From positions 1 through 32,002 of the forward strand of contig CAMCVV010000026.1 in NCBI GenBank assembly GCA_945881905.1: 32,002 nucleotides of DNA, in the 5' to 3' direction. Of the stretch, positions 7,938 through 15,567 are shown piece after piece (position 1 is the first letter of the stretch; every line of letters begins with the position of its first letter). The notes beneath the pieces are model-generated. The model searched no databases. It was given only the letters and a program-made list of their open reading frames with translations, and had not been told where the DNA came from. This DNA is from Paenibacillus alvei (lineage in GTDB: Bacteria > Bacillota > Bacilli > Paenibacillales > NBRC-103111). A program made the position numbers and the translations under genes.

Positions 7938-8345
7938 ATGAGCCACGTATCGTTTCATATCGGAGATTTCGTCATTGCACAGTACAAAACAGGTGAGTAT
8001 ATCGGTGAAATTGCAGAAACGGCAAACTCTCGTAAAGTTGCTGTTCGTGTCCTAGCCGTAAGTAAGCATCCTACACAAGGTGATCTCCATCATCCGATGA
8101 ATCCTCATGTGCCTTTCTTTCATCAGCGGAAGGCTCTTTCTCATCAAGAAATTGCTTTAATGCCGATTGAACACGTTTCTTCTTATGAGGGTGAGATCCT
8201 ACCCTATGCGTCATCTTTACAGGATTCATGGAGACATGAAATGCAACGGATGCAACTACTGCAAGAGACACCTGATCACAGAGAATGGGCCATGCGTTGT
8301 CTCGAACAATTGGAGCTGCTTGGGAGCGAGTATTCATTTACATAA
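7938..8345 (+). CDS. kapB: KapB-like sporulation phosphorelay protein
   Basis: The product has 135 residues. It opens with an SH3-like segment (FHIGDFVIAQYKTGEYIGEI) and carries the KapB-type block VAVRVLAVSKHPTQGDLHHP followed by VPFFHQRKALSHQE. In Bacillus subtilis KapB is needed for the KinB sensor kinase input to the Spo0F-Spo0A phosphorelay. No kinB homologue is next to it here; the partner gene is the thioredoxin-like one. No lipobox is present, so it is cytoplasmic despite the historical 'lipoprotein' name. ATG 7938 follows GGGAGG; the longer reading from 7842 overlaps the upstream gene and is rejected. Confidence 0.8.
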   Translation: MSHVSFHIGDFVIAQYKTGEYIGEIAETANSRKVAVRVLAVSKHPTQGDLHHPMNPHVPFFHQRKALSHQEIALMPIEHVSSYEGEILPYASSLQDSWRHEMQRMQLLQETPDHREWAMRCLEQLELLGSEYSFT

Positions 8346-8384
8346 GTGAGTAAAACAGCAAGGATTGATGTGCATCAGCGAAGG

Positions 8385-8633
8385 TTATTTCAATACGTAG
8401 ATCGCGAATAAAATTGAAAATGGAATGCGAATCACGATAAATCGATTCTTCTGGTTGCTATATATGCGTAATCGCAACATCGTAGGATGATTACTAATTA
8501 GATAGCCTGTGTATGTTCCAGCATACGTTCGAGTGACTACGACTTTGTGATGATAGCGTAATGCTAAATTTCTTACTGCAATTTTGGTTTGACCTGTTAC
8601 GGTGTGATGAGCGGTTAATCGTTGTTCAGGCAT
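8385..8633 (-). CDS. Small hypothetical protein, basic, with hydrophobic C-terminus
   Basis: The product has 82 residues. The ATG at 8633 is preceded on the minus strand by AAAGGAGA at 10 bases, which supports a real gene. The centre is rich in Thr, Tyr, Arg and His (HHKVVVTRTYAGTYTGYLISN), consistent with a small beta-rich or SH3-like fold. The end (FIVIRIPFSILFAIYVLK) could be a short membrane or amphipathic segment. It converges with kapB and diverges from the TRIC-like gene. The family is not recognised. Confidence 0.6.
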   Translation of the reverse strand: MPEQRLTAHHTVTGQTKIAVRNLALRYHHKVVVTRTYAGTYTGYLISNHPTMLRLRIYSNQKNRFIVIRIPFSILFAIYVLK

Positions 8634-8695
8634 AACAAATACTTCTCCTTTCTGGCTTATTCATCTCTATAATATGTGGAAATCTGAATGCGATG

Positions 8696-8766
8696 TGGAC
8701 AAAGTCTGCAGTTGGACTTAGGTTGCCGTTGCACATAGTCAGCTGTTGGACAAAGTCAGCTGTTGG
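8696..8766. repeat. Three imperfect 20-bp direct repeats before the TRIC-like gene
   Basis: TGGACAAAGTCTGCAGTTGG at 8696-8715 is repeated imperfectly at 8730-8749 and at 8747-8766 (TGGACAAAGTCAGCTGTTGG). The last two copies have a period of 17. They fill the divergent spacer just upstream of the TRIC-like start, so an iterated regulator site is possible. A slippage origin is equally possible. Confidence 0.6.
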
Positions 8767-8807
8767 GTTCACAATCGTACTTGCACATAAAGGAGTTGTC
8801 TCATCCA

Positions 8808-9416
8808 TTGAACTGGGAATTGTTAAGTATCATGGGCATTATCGCTTTTGCATTAAGTGGTGCACTCGTTGCGATGGAAGAAGAATATGACATTCTAGGT
8901 GTCTATGTGTTGGGATTGTGCACAGCATTTGCAGGTGGTGTGATTCGCAATATCCTGATTGGTAAGCCGGTCACTTTGCTTTGGGAACAGAGTCTGTATT
9001 TCCAGTTGGCGCTAGTAGCGATGACTTTGTTATTCTTGTTACCGATCAAGTGGATCAAAATATGGCGAAGTACGGAAGTTGTGTTTGATGCAATGGGTTT
9101 AGCTGCTTTCTCAATCCAAGGTGCGATGTATGCTCGTGATATGGGTCATCCCCTAACGGCTATCATTGTAGCCGCGATGTTGACAGGAATTGGTGGTGGC
9201 GTGATTCGTGATGTGCTTGCAGGTCGAAAGCCTCTCGTATTGCGTGATGAAGTGTATGCAGTGTGGGGTATCGTTGCGGGAGTCTGTGTTGGACTTGGAC
9301 TTATTCAACACACATGGCATACCATCATGTTATTTTCATTTGTGGTTGTCATGAGAATGGTATCGTATTATTTCAAATGGAAGTTACCTACACGATCGTT
9401 GAAAGACTTCCGATAG
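8808..9416 (+). CDS. TRIC/UPF0126 family membrane protein (YvgT-like)
   Basis: This 202-residue protein has about seven membrane segments in two pseudo-repeats. Each repeat carries a glycine-rich block followed by IRN or IRD (TAFAGGVIRNILIG and TGIGGGVIRDVLAG). These are the marks of prokaryotic trimeric intracellular cation (TRIC) channels. The start is taken as TTG 8808, because MNWELLSIMGIIAFALSGALVA matches the family N-terminus; AAAGGAG lies 12 bases upstream, which is slightly far. The longer frame from TTG 8763 crosses both the ribosome site and the repeats. Expected location is the cytoplasmic membrane, with a role in monovalent cation permeation. Confidence 0.85.
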   Translation: MNWELLSIMGIIAFALSGALVAMEEEYDILGVYVLGLCTAFAGGVIRNILIGKPVTLLWEQSLYFQLALVAMTLLFLLPIKWIKIWRSTEVVFDAMGLAAFSIQGAMYARDMGHPLTAIIVAAMLTGIGGGVIRDVLAGRKPLVLRDEVYAVWGIVAGVCVGLGLIQHTWHTIMLFSFVVVMRMVSYYFKWKLPTRSLKDFR

Positions 9417-9505
9417 TGCGTATTGTGACGCGCCATGTATAGGTTATTTACTTCTTAGGCATAATAATCCTGTCACAACTAGGAACCTGAGGAGGCTATA
9501 TCGAT

Positions 9506-9961
9506 ATGGTGAATTATCAAGCGCAGCAACAGATCCGCGAATGCCAACAATTGATTTCTCAATTGATTCAGCAAACGCAACAATCATCAAGTCTGTACCA
9601 ACACATGGCACAACAAGAACAGCAGAACATCCAACAGTTAGAAGAAGTCATCATGCGTGAGCGAGATACGAATCAATTCATTCAACAAGTGCTCCAAACG
9701 CATCACATGGCGATTCAAAAAATGCAACAATGTGCGCAAATCGTATCCACCTTGGAACAATCACTGCAATCGTTTGTAGCACAGCCAACGTATCAACAGC
9801 AATCCCAGATTCCAAATTCTATACAACCGAGTTTTCAACAATCCCATATCTCAAGTTCTTCACAGCCTAGTGTTCAACAACAATCCCAGATCCCATTTGC
9901 TAACCAGCTTTCTACGGGATATACAACAAGCAGTTCATCCCATATAGGACAACGCCAATAA
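9506..9961 (+). CDS. Gln-rich coiled-coil hypothetical protein
   Basis: The product has 151 residues. Positions 1-95 are glutamine-rich and predicted helical or coiled-coil (QQQIRECQQLISQLIQQTQQ and similar). The last 55 residues are a low-complexity Gln/Ser/Pro tail with a short internal duplication (QQQSQIP occurs twice, each followed by a stretch ending in Q-S or Q-L). No signal peptide or membrane segment is visible. The ATG follows GAGGAGG at 9 bases. Such composition is seen in some spore-coat and scaffold proteins, but I do not recognise a family. Confidence 0.65.
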   Translation: MVNYQAQQQIRECQQLISQLIQQTQQSSSLYQHMAQQEQQNIQQLEEVIMRERDTNQFIQQVLQTHHMAIQKMQQCAQIVSTLEQSLQSFVAQPTYQQQSQIPNSIQPSFQQSHISSSSQPSVQQQSQIPFANQLSTGYTTSSSSHIGQRQ

Positions 9962-9974
9962 GTCATCAGTCATC

Positions 9975-10009
9975 CGTACACCTCTATGTAAAATACATAG
10001 AGGTGTACG
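9975..10009. terminator. 16-bp perfect inverted repeat, possible terminator
   Basis: CGTACACCTCTATGTA (9975-9990) pairs perfectly with TACATAGAGGTGTACG (9994-10009) across an AAA loop. It lies 14 bases after the Gln-rich gene and just before the next small gene. There is no U-tract, so it may end transcription weakly on either strand or protect mRNA ends. Confidence 0.5.
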
Positions 10010-10043
10010 TGTACGTTAATTGAATTCGTCGAAAGGAAAAGCA

Positions 10044-10226
10044 ATGATGAAACAGTATTTTGCAGAGATGAATGTAGAAGAGTATGATTCACTCAGTGAA
10101 GCGTTGGAGGACTTGGTCCATGAAGCTGAGCATCAGTATGAAACTCCTTATGTAGAAGTAGCACAAGTGATTGCTCATGATGGGAAACGCTATACGGTGA
10201 TATTGAACTTAGGTGTCTCTTCTTAA
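10044..10226 (+). CDS. Small acidic hypothetical protein
   Basis: The product has 60 residues. The N-terminal part is acidic and helical (YFAEMNVEEYDSLSEALEDLVHEAEHQY) and is followed by two probable beta strands (VEVAQVIAHDGKRYTVILNL). GAAAGGAAAA precedes tandem ATGs at 10044 and 10047. The in-frame TTG at 10020 lacks a ribosome site. It lies behind a strong hairpin and before a tandem-repeat spacer. The family is not recognised. Confidence 0.55.
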   Translation: MMKQYFAEMNVEEYDSLSEALEDLVHEAEHQYETPYVEVAQVIAHDGKRYTVILNLGVSS

Positions 10227-10249
10227 GAGAAGTGTGATCTGTAGAGCGC

Positions 10250-10316
10250 TATGTAGAGTGGTAGATGAAGCGGTATGTAGAGTGATAGATGAAGCGGTAT
10301 GTAGAGTGATGCATAG
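10250..10316. repeat. 24-bp minisatellite, 2.8 copies, in the 10227-10528 spacer
   Basis: A 24-base unit beginning TATGTAGAGTG and ending ATGAAGCGG occurs at 10250-10273 and 10274-10297 with one mismatch, then partially at 10298-10316. The rest of this 300-bp gene-free stretch holds a T-rich patch (10449-10480) but no convincing gene, terminator or RNA. Confidence 0.75.
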
Positions 10317-10528
10317 AAATTTTGTCACTTTTTGTTGAAATATGTCTTGCAGAGTGACAGGCATTGCGTTACGATGTAAATAAGTTATGAGCTCACGTAA
10401 GTCTATTGTCATGTGTGTTACATTTTCTTGGTGAATCTGTGCGGAACATGATTTTTTTGTGTTTTTTTCAACACTTTTTGTCTAGGCTTCGTTTCAGAAG
10501 AGATCTTTCAATATAAGGAGATGTTTCG

Positions 10529-11455
10529 TTGCGAAAGCAAGATTTTACATGGAGAGACCCTGATGGTGTGGAAATATTCGTGTATGTATTTCGACCAGCA
10601 GAAGGTACGCAAGAAAAAGGTGTCGTACAGATTGCACATGGTATGGGTGAAACAGCTCACAGGTACAAGCGGTTTGCTCAAGTATTGACAGAAGCAGGTT
10701 ATATCGTGTTCGCCAACGATCATCGAGGTCATGGTCGAACAGCAGGACATCCTGACAAGGTAGGAATTGTGGGGAACGATGGATTCGCCAAAATATACCA
10801 TGATCTGATACAGTTGACCAAGCATATTCATGAGAACCATCCCCAACTACCGATATATATCCTCGGACACAGTATGGGTTCATTTCTTGTTCAGAAAATG
10901 ATGTATCAACACGCATATAAAGTCAAAGGCGTTATATTATCTGGCACGAATGGGAAACAAGGTATGCTTTTGCGCGTAGGCCAAGTGATCGCTACGATCC
11001 AAAGCTGGTTCCGCGGACATAGCTATCGAAGCACTTTGCTCGATCAGCTTAGTTTCGGCAAGTTTAACGGTTCGTTTCGCCCGAATCGCACTGCATTCGA
11101 TTGGTTAAGTCGAGATGAAGCTGAAGTGGATGCCTATATCGCTAATCCATGTACAGGTAAAATATTCAGTGCGCTGTTTTTTCGAGATTTTTTTGGTCAT
11201 CTACTTGATATTCACAAGCCGAAGCATATGGCACTGATTCCAAAGCATCTCCCGATCTTGATGATCTCAGGTGCATGTGATCCTGTCAGTCAGATGGGTA
11301 AAGGTGTCGAGCAATTAAAAGCCATGTACGAACATTTAGGATGTAAGCACGTAACATGTAAGATATATCCAGAATCGCGACACGAATTGTTGAATGAACT
11401 CAACCGTGATGAAGTGACTGCCGATATATTGAACTGGTTAAACGCAAGGACTTGA
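10529..11455 (+). CDS. Alpha/beta hydrolase, monoacylglycerol lipase-like (serine aminopeptidase S33 fold)
   Basis: This 308-residue cytoplasmic hydrolase has an oxyanion-type HGMGE (37-41) and NDHRGHGRT (63-71). The nucleophile elbow is GHSMGS with Ser115. A late Asp lies in SGACDPV, and the catalytic His lies in ESRHELLNE near the C-terminus. The arrangement is that of monoglyceride lipase or lysophospholipase-type enzymes (Hydrolase_4). The start is TTG at 10529, 7 bases after AAGGAGA; the nearby ATG at 10521 is out of frame. There is no signal peptide. The substrate is probably a medium- or long-chain acylglycerol or ester, by family inference. Confidence 0.88.
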   Translation: MRKQDFTWRDPDGVEIFVYVFRPAEGTQEKGVVQIAHGMGETAHRYKRFAQVLTEAGYIVFANDHRGHGRTAGHPDKVGIVGNDGFAKIYHDLIQLTKHIHENHPQLPIYILGHSMGSFLVQKMMYQHAYKVKGVILSGTNGKQGMLLRVGQVIATIQSWFRGHSYRSTLLDQLSFGKFNGSFRPNRTAFDWLSRDEAEVDAYIANPCTGKIFSALFFRDFFGHLLDIHKPKHMALIPKHLPILMISGACDPVSQMGKGVEQLKAMYEHLGCKHVTCKIYPESRHELLNELNRDEVTADILNWLNART

Positions 11456-11683
11456 GTCAAGTACATAATCTAGACAAGCAATTAGCCCTTTATTTTATGA
11501 TCATCCTGATAGGGATAGAATCATCATCAGTGGGACATCATCGTAAAAACAGTGATGAACCTTTTTTCGGTTGAAATGAAACAACGCAGTAAAATACAAT
11601 ACTGTTAATAAATATAAATAATTTAAAATAAATTTAAAATATCTTTATATTTGACATATGCCTAATATTCAACCAAGCTATTT

Positions 11684-11697
11684 TTATAGCGCTTTCA
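11684..11697 (-). promoter_or_regulatory. CcpA cre-like site before the GH32 pseudogene
   Basis: On the minus strand it reads TGAAAGCGCTATAA, which fits the catabolite responsive element core TGAAANCGNT but has a poor right end. Sucrose/levan genes are classical CcpA targets, so the location makes sense. Confidence 0.4.
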
Positions 11698-11754
11698 CAC
11701 TTACATATTTTACTAATATTCAATATGATTGAATAGGTAACATCGTTTCCAACT

Positions 11755-11791
11755 ACAGCAAAGAGCTCTGATTGTGAGAGTTCTTTGCTGT
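11755..11791. repeat. Inverted repeat 50 bases before the GH32 start
   Basis: ACAGCAAAGAGCTC (11755-11768) pairs with GAGTTCTTTGCTGT (11778-11791), with a single G-U wobble and a 9-base loop. It lacks a T-tract, so it is more likely a regulator site or leader hairpin than a terminator. Confidence 0.5.
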
Positions 11792-11840
11792 AATTCACAG
11801 AAAAATAAGTTCTTCATGAAGATACAACAGAGGTGACGAA

Positions 11841-13317
11841 TTGGTCATTTATTCTCATCAACAAGCAATTGCAAGAATAGAGGCTTCTATACAACAAGCC
11901 AAAGAGAATTTCGAGGTAGACTCGCATCTCCCGATCTATCACGCTACACCTGGATTGAATTGGATCAATGATCCGAATGGAATGATTTTCTTTCGAGGCG
12001 AATATCACTTATTTTATCAGTATAATCCTTACGGTGTGAATTGGGGCAATATGCACTGGGGACATATGAAGTCCACCGATCTTGTGCATTGGGTGCATTT
12101 ACCGATTGCGCTAGCACCTAGTGAAGCTTACGATTGCGACGGGATATTCTCGGGAAGCGCGATTGAGCATGAAGGTAGATTGTATGTATTCTATACGGCC
12201 AATGTATGTACGTCAGCTGGGGGTAGCCCAAATGACTTGTTGTAATAGCAATGTCTAGCGATATCTGATGATGGAGTGACATTCTACAAATATGAGCACA
12301 ATCCGGTGATCACCGCTCCGCCACTACACATTGCACAGAATAATCATTTCCGTGATCCGAAAGTGTGGAAACATCAAGACGCATGGTACATGGTGTTAGG
12401 TGGCATGTTAGAAGGTCGTGGGAAAGTGCTTCTCTATTCATCGACAAATCTCGTGAATTGGCACTATGTAAGCATTGTCACAGAAAGCGATGGAACCATG
12501 GGGTATATGTATGCGTGTCCGGATTTCTTTCATATCGCGCAGACAGAGGTACTTATGTTCTGTCCAGAAGGTGCTTCGCAGATTGGCGAACCTCGTACTT
12601 CAGGTTACTATCTCGGTAACTTGAATTATGCGCAAGGAAAGTTCGAAATGAGCGTATTCCGCAAACTCGATCATGGCTTTGATTTCTATGCACCTCAGAC
12701 GACGTGCGATGATCAAGGCAGACGTATCTTAATGGGTTGGATGCCGATGGATGGACTATCCGTGAATAAGCAGTGGGCAGGTGTGAGGACGATACCTCGT
12801 GAAATTACACTCGACGATCAAGGAAAGATCAAGATCAGACCAGTAACTGAAATGAAGCGATTGCGCAAGAAACCTACGCTGTTTCGTGATCTGACGATCG
12901 AAGCGGATGAACTACAGATTATGGAACAACTTGCGGGAGATGGTTATGAAATCATCATCGAATATGATGTGTCGGCCACAACAGCAGAGGCTATGGGCTT
13001 ATCTATTTGTTCATCACGAGAAGGACAAGACAGTGATTCGCTATGAAGTAGCCGAGCATAAAGTGGTATTTGATCGTTCTCAATCAGGAATAGGTGAAAG
13101 AGGCTTACGTCATCACACCTTAGAAGCGGATGAACCAAAGACGCATCGCTTGCATATATTCGTCGATCGCTCTGTAGTTGAGCTCTATGTCAATGATGGC
13201 GAAACCGTGATGTCAGGTTATGACTTCGCACAATCAACGAGTCAAGCGATCAGCTTGTTTGCTTTAGGGGGTTCAGCGAAGATCGTGAGTCTTGAATTGT
13301 GGAAGCTCGTCGGATAG
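11841..13317 (+). pseudogene. GH32 sucrase/levanase (sucrose-6-phosphate hydrolase type), inactivated
   Basis: The frame starts at TTG 11841 behind GAGGTGA. It shows GH32 marks: WINDPNG with the nucleophile Asp, FSGSA, FRDPKVW with the stabilising Asp, and the C-terminal beta-sandwich block FVDRSVVELYVNDGE. It is broken three ways. First, TAA-TAG tandem stops at 12243-12248 interrupt the frame, which then continues in the same frame as QCLAISDDGVTF. Second, a frameshift near 13010-13035 moves the last third into another frame. Third, the acid/base motif ECPDF reads ACPDF, so the catalytic Glu is lost. Without these it would be about 490 residues, normal for the family. There is no signal peptide, so it was an intracellular hydrolase. 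No cognate transporter or regulator remains nearby. Confidence 0.9.
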
Positions 13318-13415
13318 GTATGCATTTGAAGAAGATAGTGAACTGAACAAGCCCCAGGTCTATATGGACTAGGGGTTATTTGATATAAACCATATTTAGG
13401 AAAAAGCAACACAGC

Positions 13416-13571
13416 TTAATTCAATTCCAAGAAATACACGCAAGTCAAATCCACGTTATCTTCATCATTCGTGTTATGCATACAACCGAAACCATGCTGA
13501 AGATCAATGTATGCGCAAGAAAAGAAAGATAAGTATTGAATCACACGTACATAAAAAATAGAAGGTTTTGT
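13416..13571 (-). pseudogene. Possible gene remnant (51 codons, C-terminal end of an unknown protein)
   Basis: The spacer 13318-13660 holds on the minus strand an open stretch with a protein-like sequence, including YIDLQHGFGCMHNTNDEDN and then VDLTCVYFLELN before TAA. It has no ribosome binding site and only a weak GTG as possible start. The composition (Asp, Asn, Cys, aromatic mix) looks like the end of a real protein left by a deletion. The family is not recognised, and chance cannot be excluded. The rest of the spacer holds only the TetR promoter. Confidence 0.35.
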
Positions 13572-13587
13572 TTAGTCGAAAAAAGTT

Positions 13588-13616
13588 TTGACAAAAGGAA
13601 GAATTGCTCATATTAT
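13588..13616 (+). promoter_or_regulatory. Sigma-A promoter of the TetR operon
   Basis: TTGACA at 13588-13593, a 17-base spacer and TATTAT at 13611-13616 make a near-consensus promoter 45 bases before the TetR start. An AT-rich dyad (TATTATT at 13611 and AATAATA at 13634) overlaps the -10 and could be the TetR operator; that is inference. Confidence 0.75.
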
Positions 13617-13660
13617 TAATTGATTGATAAATAAATAATATGAAGGAGGTGTAATCCGAC

Positions 13661-14218
13661 ATGAATACAAATGTAATGCCAATTTCTGAGAAATTTCAAA
13701 AAAAGAAAAAACAAATCATAGATGCAGCTATTCAACTGTTCGCCACACAAGGCTATTATAAAACCACAACGGCAGATGTGGCTAGGGTGGTGGGGGTAAC
13801 TCAGCCGTATATCTTTCATTTTTTTCAGACGAAGGAAGAACTGTTTCTTGCTGTCCTAGATCGTGCTGTAAACCTTATCAATCGTACATTTGCGAACGTT
13901 AAGGCACCGCCAGAGCAATTGGCGGATGCGATGGGTCGCTCCTTCAATGATCTTCTTACATCAGATCGAGATGAAGTGTTGTTAAGTATGCAGGCGTTTA
14001 CAACACCGGAAGTGGCTATTCGAGATCATGTGAGGGGACATTTCCAGATGATTTACCAAACCGTGAGTGAACGCTTTGAACAAGCTGGAGTAGTAAATCA
14101 TTCATATCAGGCAAGCATGTTTTTGGCAACTGGACTCATCATTTCTCTTTCCGAAGTTTTAGACATCCCCGAATTGTTACCTTGGCACTTTATCAAAGAT
14201 AATCATAACAACACCTAA
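13661..14218 (+). CDS. TetR/AcrR family transcriptional regulator
   Basis: The product has 185 residues. The N-terminal helix-turn-helix is typical: KKKQIIDAAIQLFATQGYYKTTTADVARVVGVTQPYIFHFFQTKEELF, with recognition helix VTQPYIFHFF at roughly residues 46-55. The C-terminal ligand-binding half is variable. ATG 13661 follows AAGGAGGTG. It leads a same-strand group with the DUF2269 gene, a 7TM gene and the serine-hydrolase remnant, with short gaps throughout. It probably represses its own operon. The ligand is unknown. Confidence 0.9.
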   Translation: MNTNVMPISEKFQKKKKQIIDAAIQLFATQGYYKTTTADVARVVGVTQPYIFHFFQTKEELFLAVLDRAVNLINRTFANVKAPPEQLADAMGRSFNDLLTSDRDEVLLSMQAFTTPEVAIRDHVRGHFQMIYQTVSERFEQAGVVNHSYQASMFLATGLIISLSEVLDIPELLPWHFIKDNHNNT

Positions 14219-14245
14219 TACATACGATTAAAGGAGGAATGACTA

Positions 14246-14704
14246 ATGAAATTATTGCTTGTATTGCATGTAATGGGTGGAATTTTCTTCTTGGGCAACA
14301 TCATTACAGCGGCATTCTGGAAATTAAGAGCTGATGCAGGCGGAGACTTACACCAAATATGGAGAACAGCTACGAATGTCTTGATAGCCGATTATGTATT
14401 TACTTTGCCTGGTATCGTGCTTTTACTAACGACTGGGCATATGATGGTTGCTAATAGTGGTTATGAATTATTCAGCTTGTCTTGGCTTGGTATCTCATAC
14501 TTCCTCTTCTGTTTGTCAGGATTAATCTGGCTACTCATTTTGCTTCCAACCCAGAATCAAATGATCAAACATGCCAAGAACTCGTTGGATCAAGGGAAAC
14601 TGACGAATGAATACAAGAAATCTTCGAAGATTTGGAATGTCTTCGGTTCATTATCAACAATTCTTCCAATTATAGTTATTGTGTTAATGCTAGTAAAGCC
14701 ATAA
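14246..14704 (+). CDS. DUF2269-type integral membrane protein
   Basis: This 152-residue protein has four predicted membrane helices (about 2-24, 46-66, 78-101 and 131-150). It begins LLLVLHVMGGIFFLGNIITAAFWK, matching the first helix of DUF2269/YwiC-like 'predicted integral membrane' proteins with a conserved early His-x-x-Gly-G. AAAGGAGGAAT precedes ATG 14246. The gene is 27 bases after tetR and is probably controlled by it. No biochemical function is known for the family. Confidence 0.75.
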   Translation: MKLLLVLHVMGGIFFLGNIITAAFWKLRADAGGDLHQIWRTATNVLIADYVFTLPGIVLLLTTGHMMVANSGYELFSLSWLGISYFLFCLSGLIWLLILLPTQNQMIKHAKNSLDQGKLTNEYKKSSKIWNVFGSLSTILPIIVIVLMLVKP

Positions 14705-14782
14705 TTTCATATTAGCATGGTCTAATGAATAAGCAAACTTTTACAAGCTATGAATTTGTAAACATTTGAAAGGATGAATGTA

Positions 14783-15547
14783 ATGTTGAATATAACTGAA
14801 TCTAGGTTAGATCGAGGACTTTATTGGACAGGTGTTATCCATTTAGGCCTTAGTATCTTATTTCTGATTTTGTTGTTTATCGATGAGCGACTCGTGTTAG
14901 GGATTCCGTTATGGACGAAACCACTGAAATTCGCAATTTCTATCATGGTGTATGTCTTTACACTTGCCTATTTGGTTCCTTATCTTCATTCTTCTACATT
15001 ACGCAACTGGATTTCAAAGGGTACTGTAGTTGCGTTGTTTGTAGAAATGGGATTAATTTCTTTTCAAGCCGCAAGAGGCACTTTATCGCACTATAATTAT
15101 GAAGATGTATTCGGTATCGTTGTTTATAGCATTATGGGGGTGTTTATTGCTTTTGCCTCTTTCTTGTTAATCCGCTTAGGCTTGGGGCTGCTTCGTCATC
15201 GTCCTACCGAGTGGACTCGCTCGTATCATCAAGCTGTGCAAATGGCGATCTGGATTACGGTGTTCGGTTCAGTAATCGGTGGATATATGTCTTCTCAAAA
15301 GGGTCATTCGGTAGGTGGAGCGGACGGGAGTGCAGGGTTGCCATTCTTGAATTGGAGCTTGGAGCTAGGGGATTGGCGCGCACCCCATTTTATCGGTTTG
15401 CATGCGTTACAGATATTCCTGATATTAGGGTGGATACTACGTAATCGACGAAGTGCTTATGCGTGGCAAGGGCTGGGTTTCCTTGCATATGTTGCGCTAT
15501 TGGTCTATACGATCATCTTGACATGGATGGGCAAGCCACTGATATAA
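14783..15547 (+). CDS. Seven-helix hypothetical membrane protein
   Basis: The product has 254 residues with about seven membrane segments: LYWTGVIHLGLSILFLILLF, LKFAISIMVYVFTLAYLVPY, a third near residue 80, VFGIVVYSIMGVFIAFASFL, AIWITVFGSVIGGYMSS, FIGLHALQIFLILGWIL and a last one ending TWMGKPLI. Loops contain WTKPLKF and APHFIGLHALQ, whose His residues could be functional. The ATG at 14783 stands 9 bases after AAGG and is preferred to ATG 14774. It lies in the TetR-DUF2269 group. The family is not named here; a transport or sensor role is possible. Confidence 0.7.
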   Translation: MLNITESRLDRGLYWTGVIHLGLSILFLILLFIDERLVLGIPLWTKPLKFAISIMVYVFTLAYLVPYLHSSTLRNWISKGTVVALFVEMGLISFQAARGTLSHYNYEDVFGIVVYSIMGVFIAFASFLLIRLGLGLLRHRPTEWTRSYHQAVQMAIWITVFGSVIGGYMSSQKGHSVGGADGSAGLPFLNWSLELGDWRAPHFIGLHALQIFLILGWILRNRRSAYAWQGLGFLAYVALLVYTIILTWMGKPLI

Positions 15548-15567
15548 CACCTAGTGGAGGATCGAAC

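Larger units (their letters stand above)
11456..11840. other. AT-rich gene-free spacer before the GH32 pseudogene
   Basis: This stretch of about 385 bases carries no credible open frame. It holds a cre-like site (11684-11697) and a 14-bp imperfect hairpin (11755-11791), both just ahead of the dead GH32 gene, which suggests a former regulated promoter. A TTGACA at 11651 has no matching -10 at the proper distance. Confidence 0.6.

Noticed and set aside
12243-12248. The TAA-TAG pair in the GH32 gene as recoding or programmed read-through
   Set aside because: Tandem stops of two kinds, a separate frameshift and loss of the catalytic Glu make decay far more likely than recoding.
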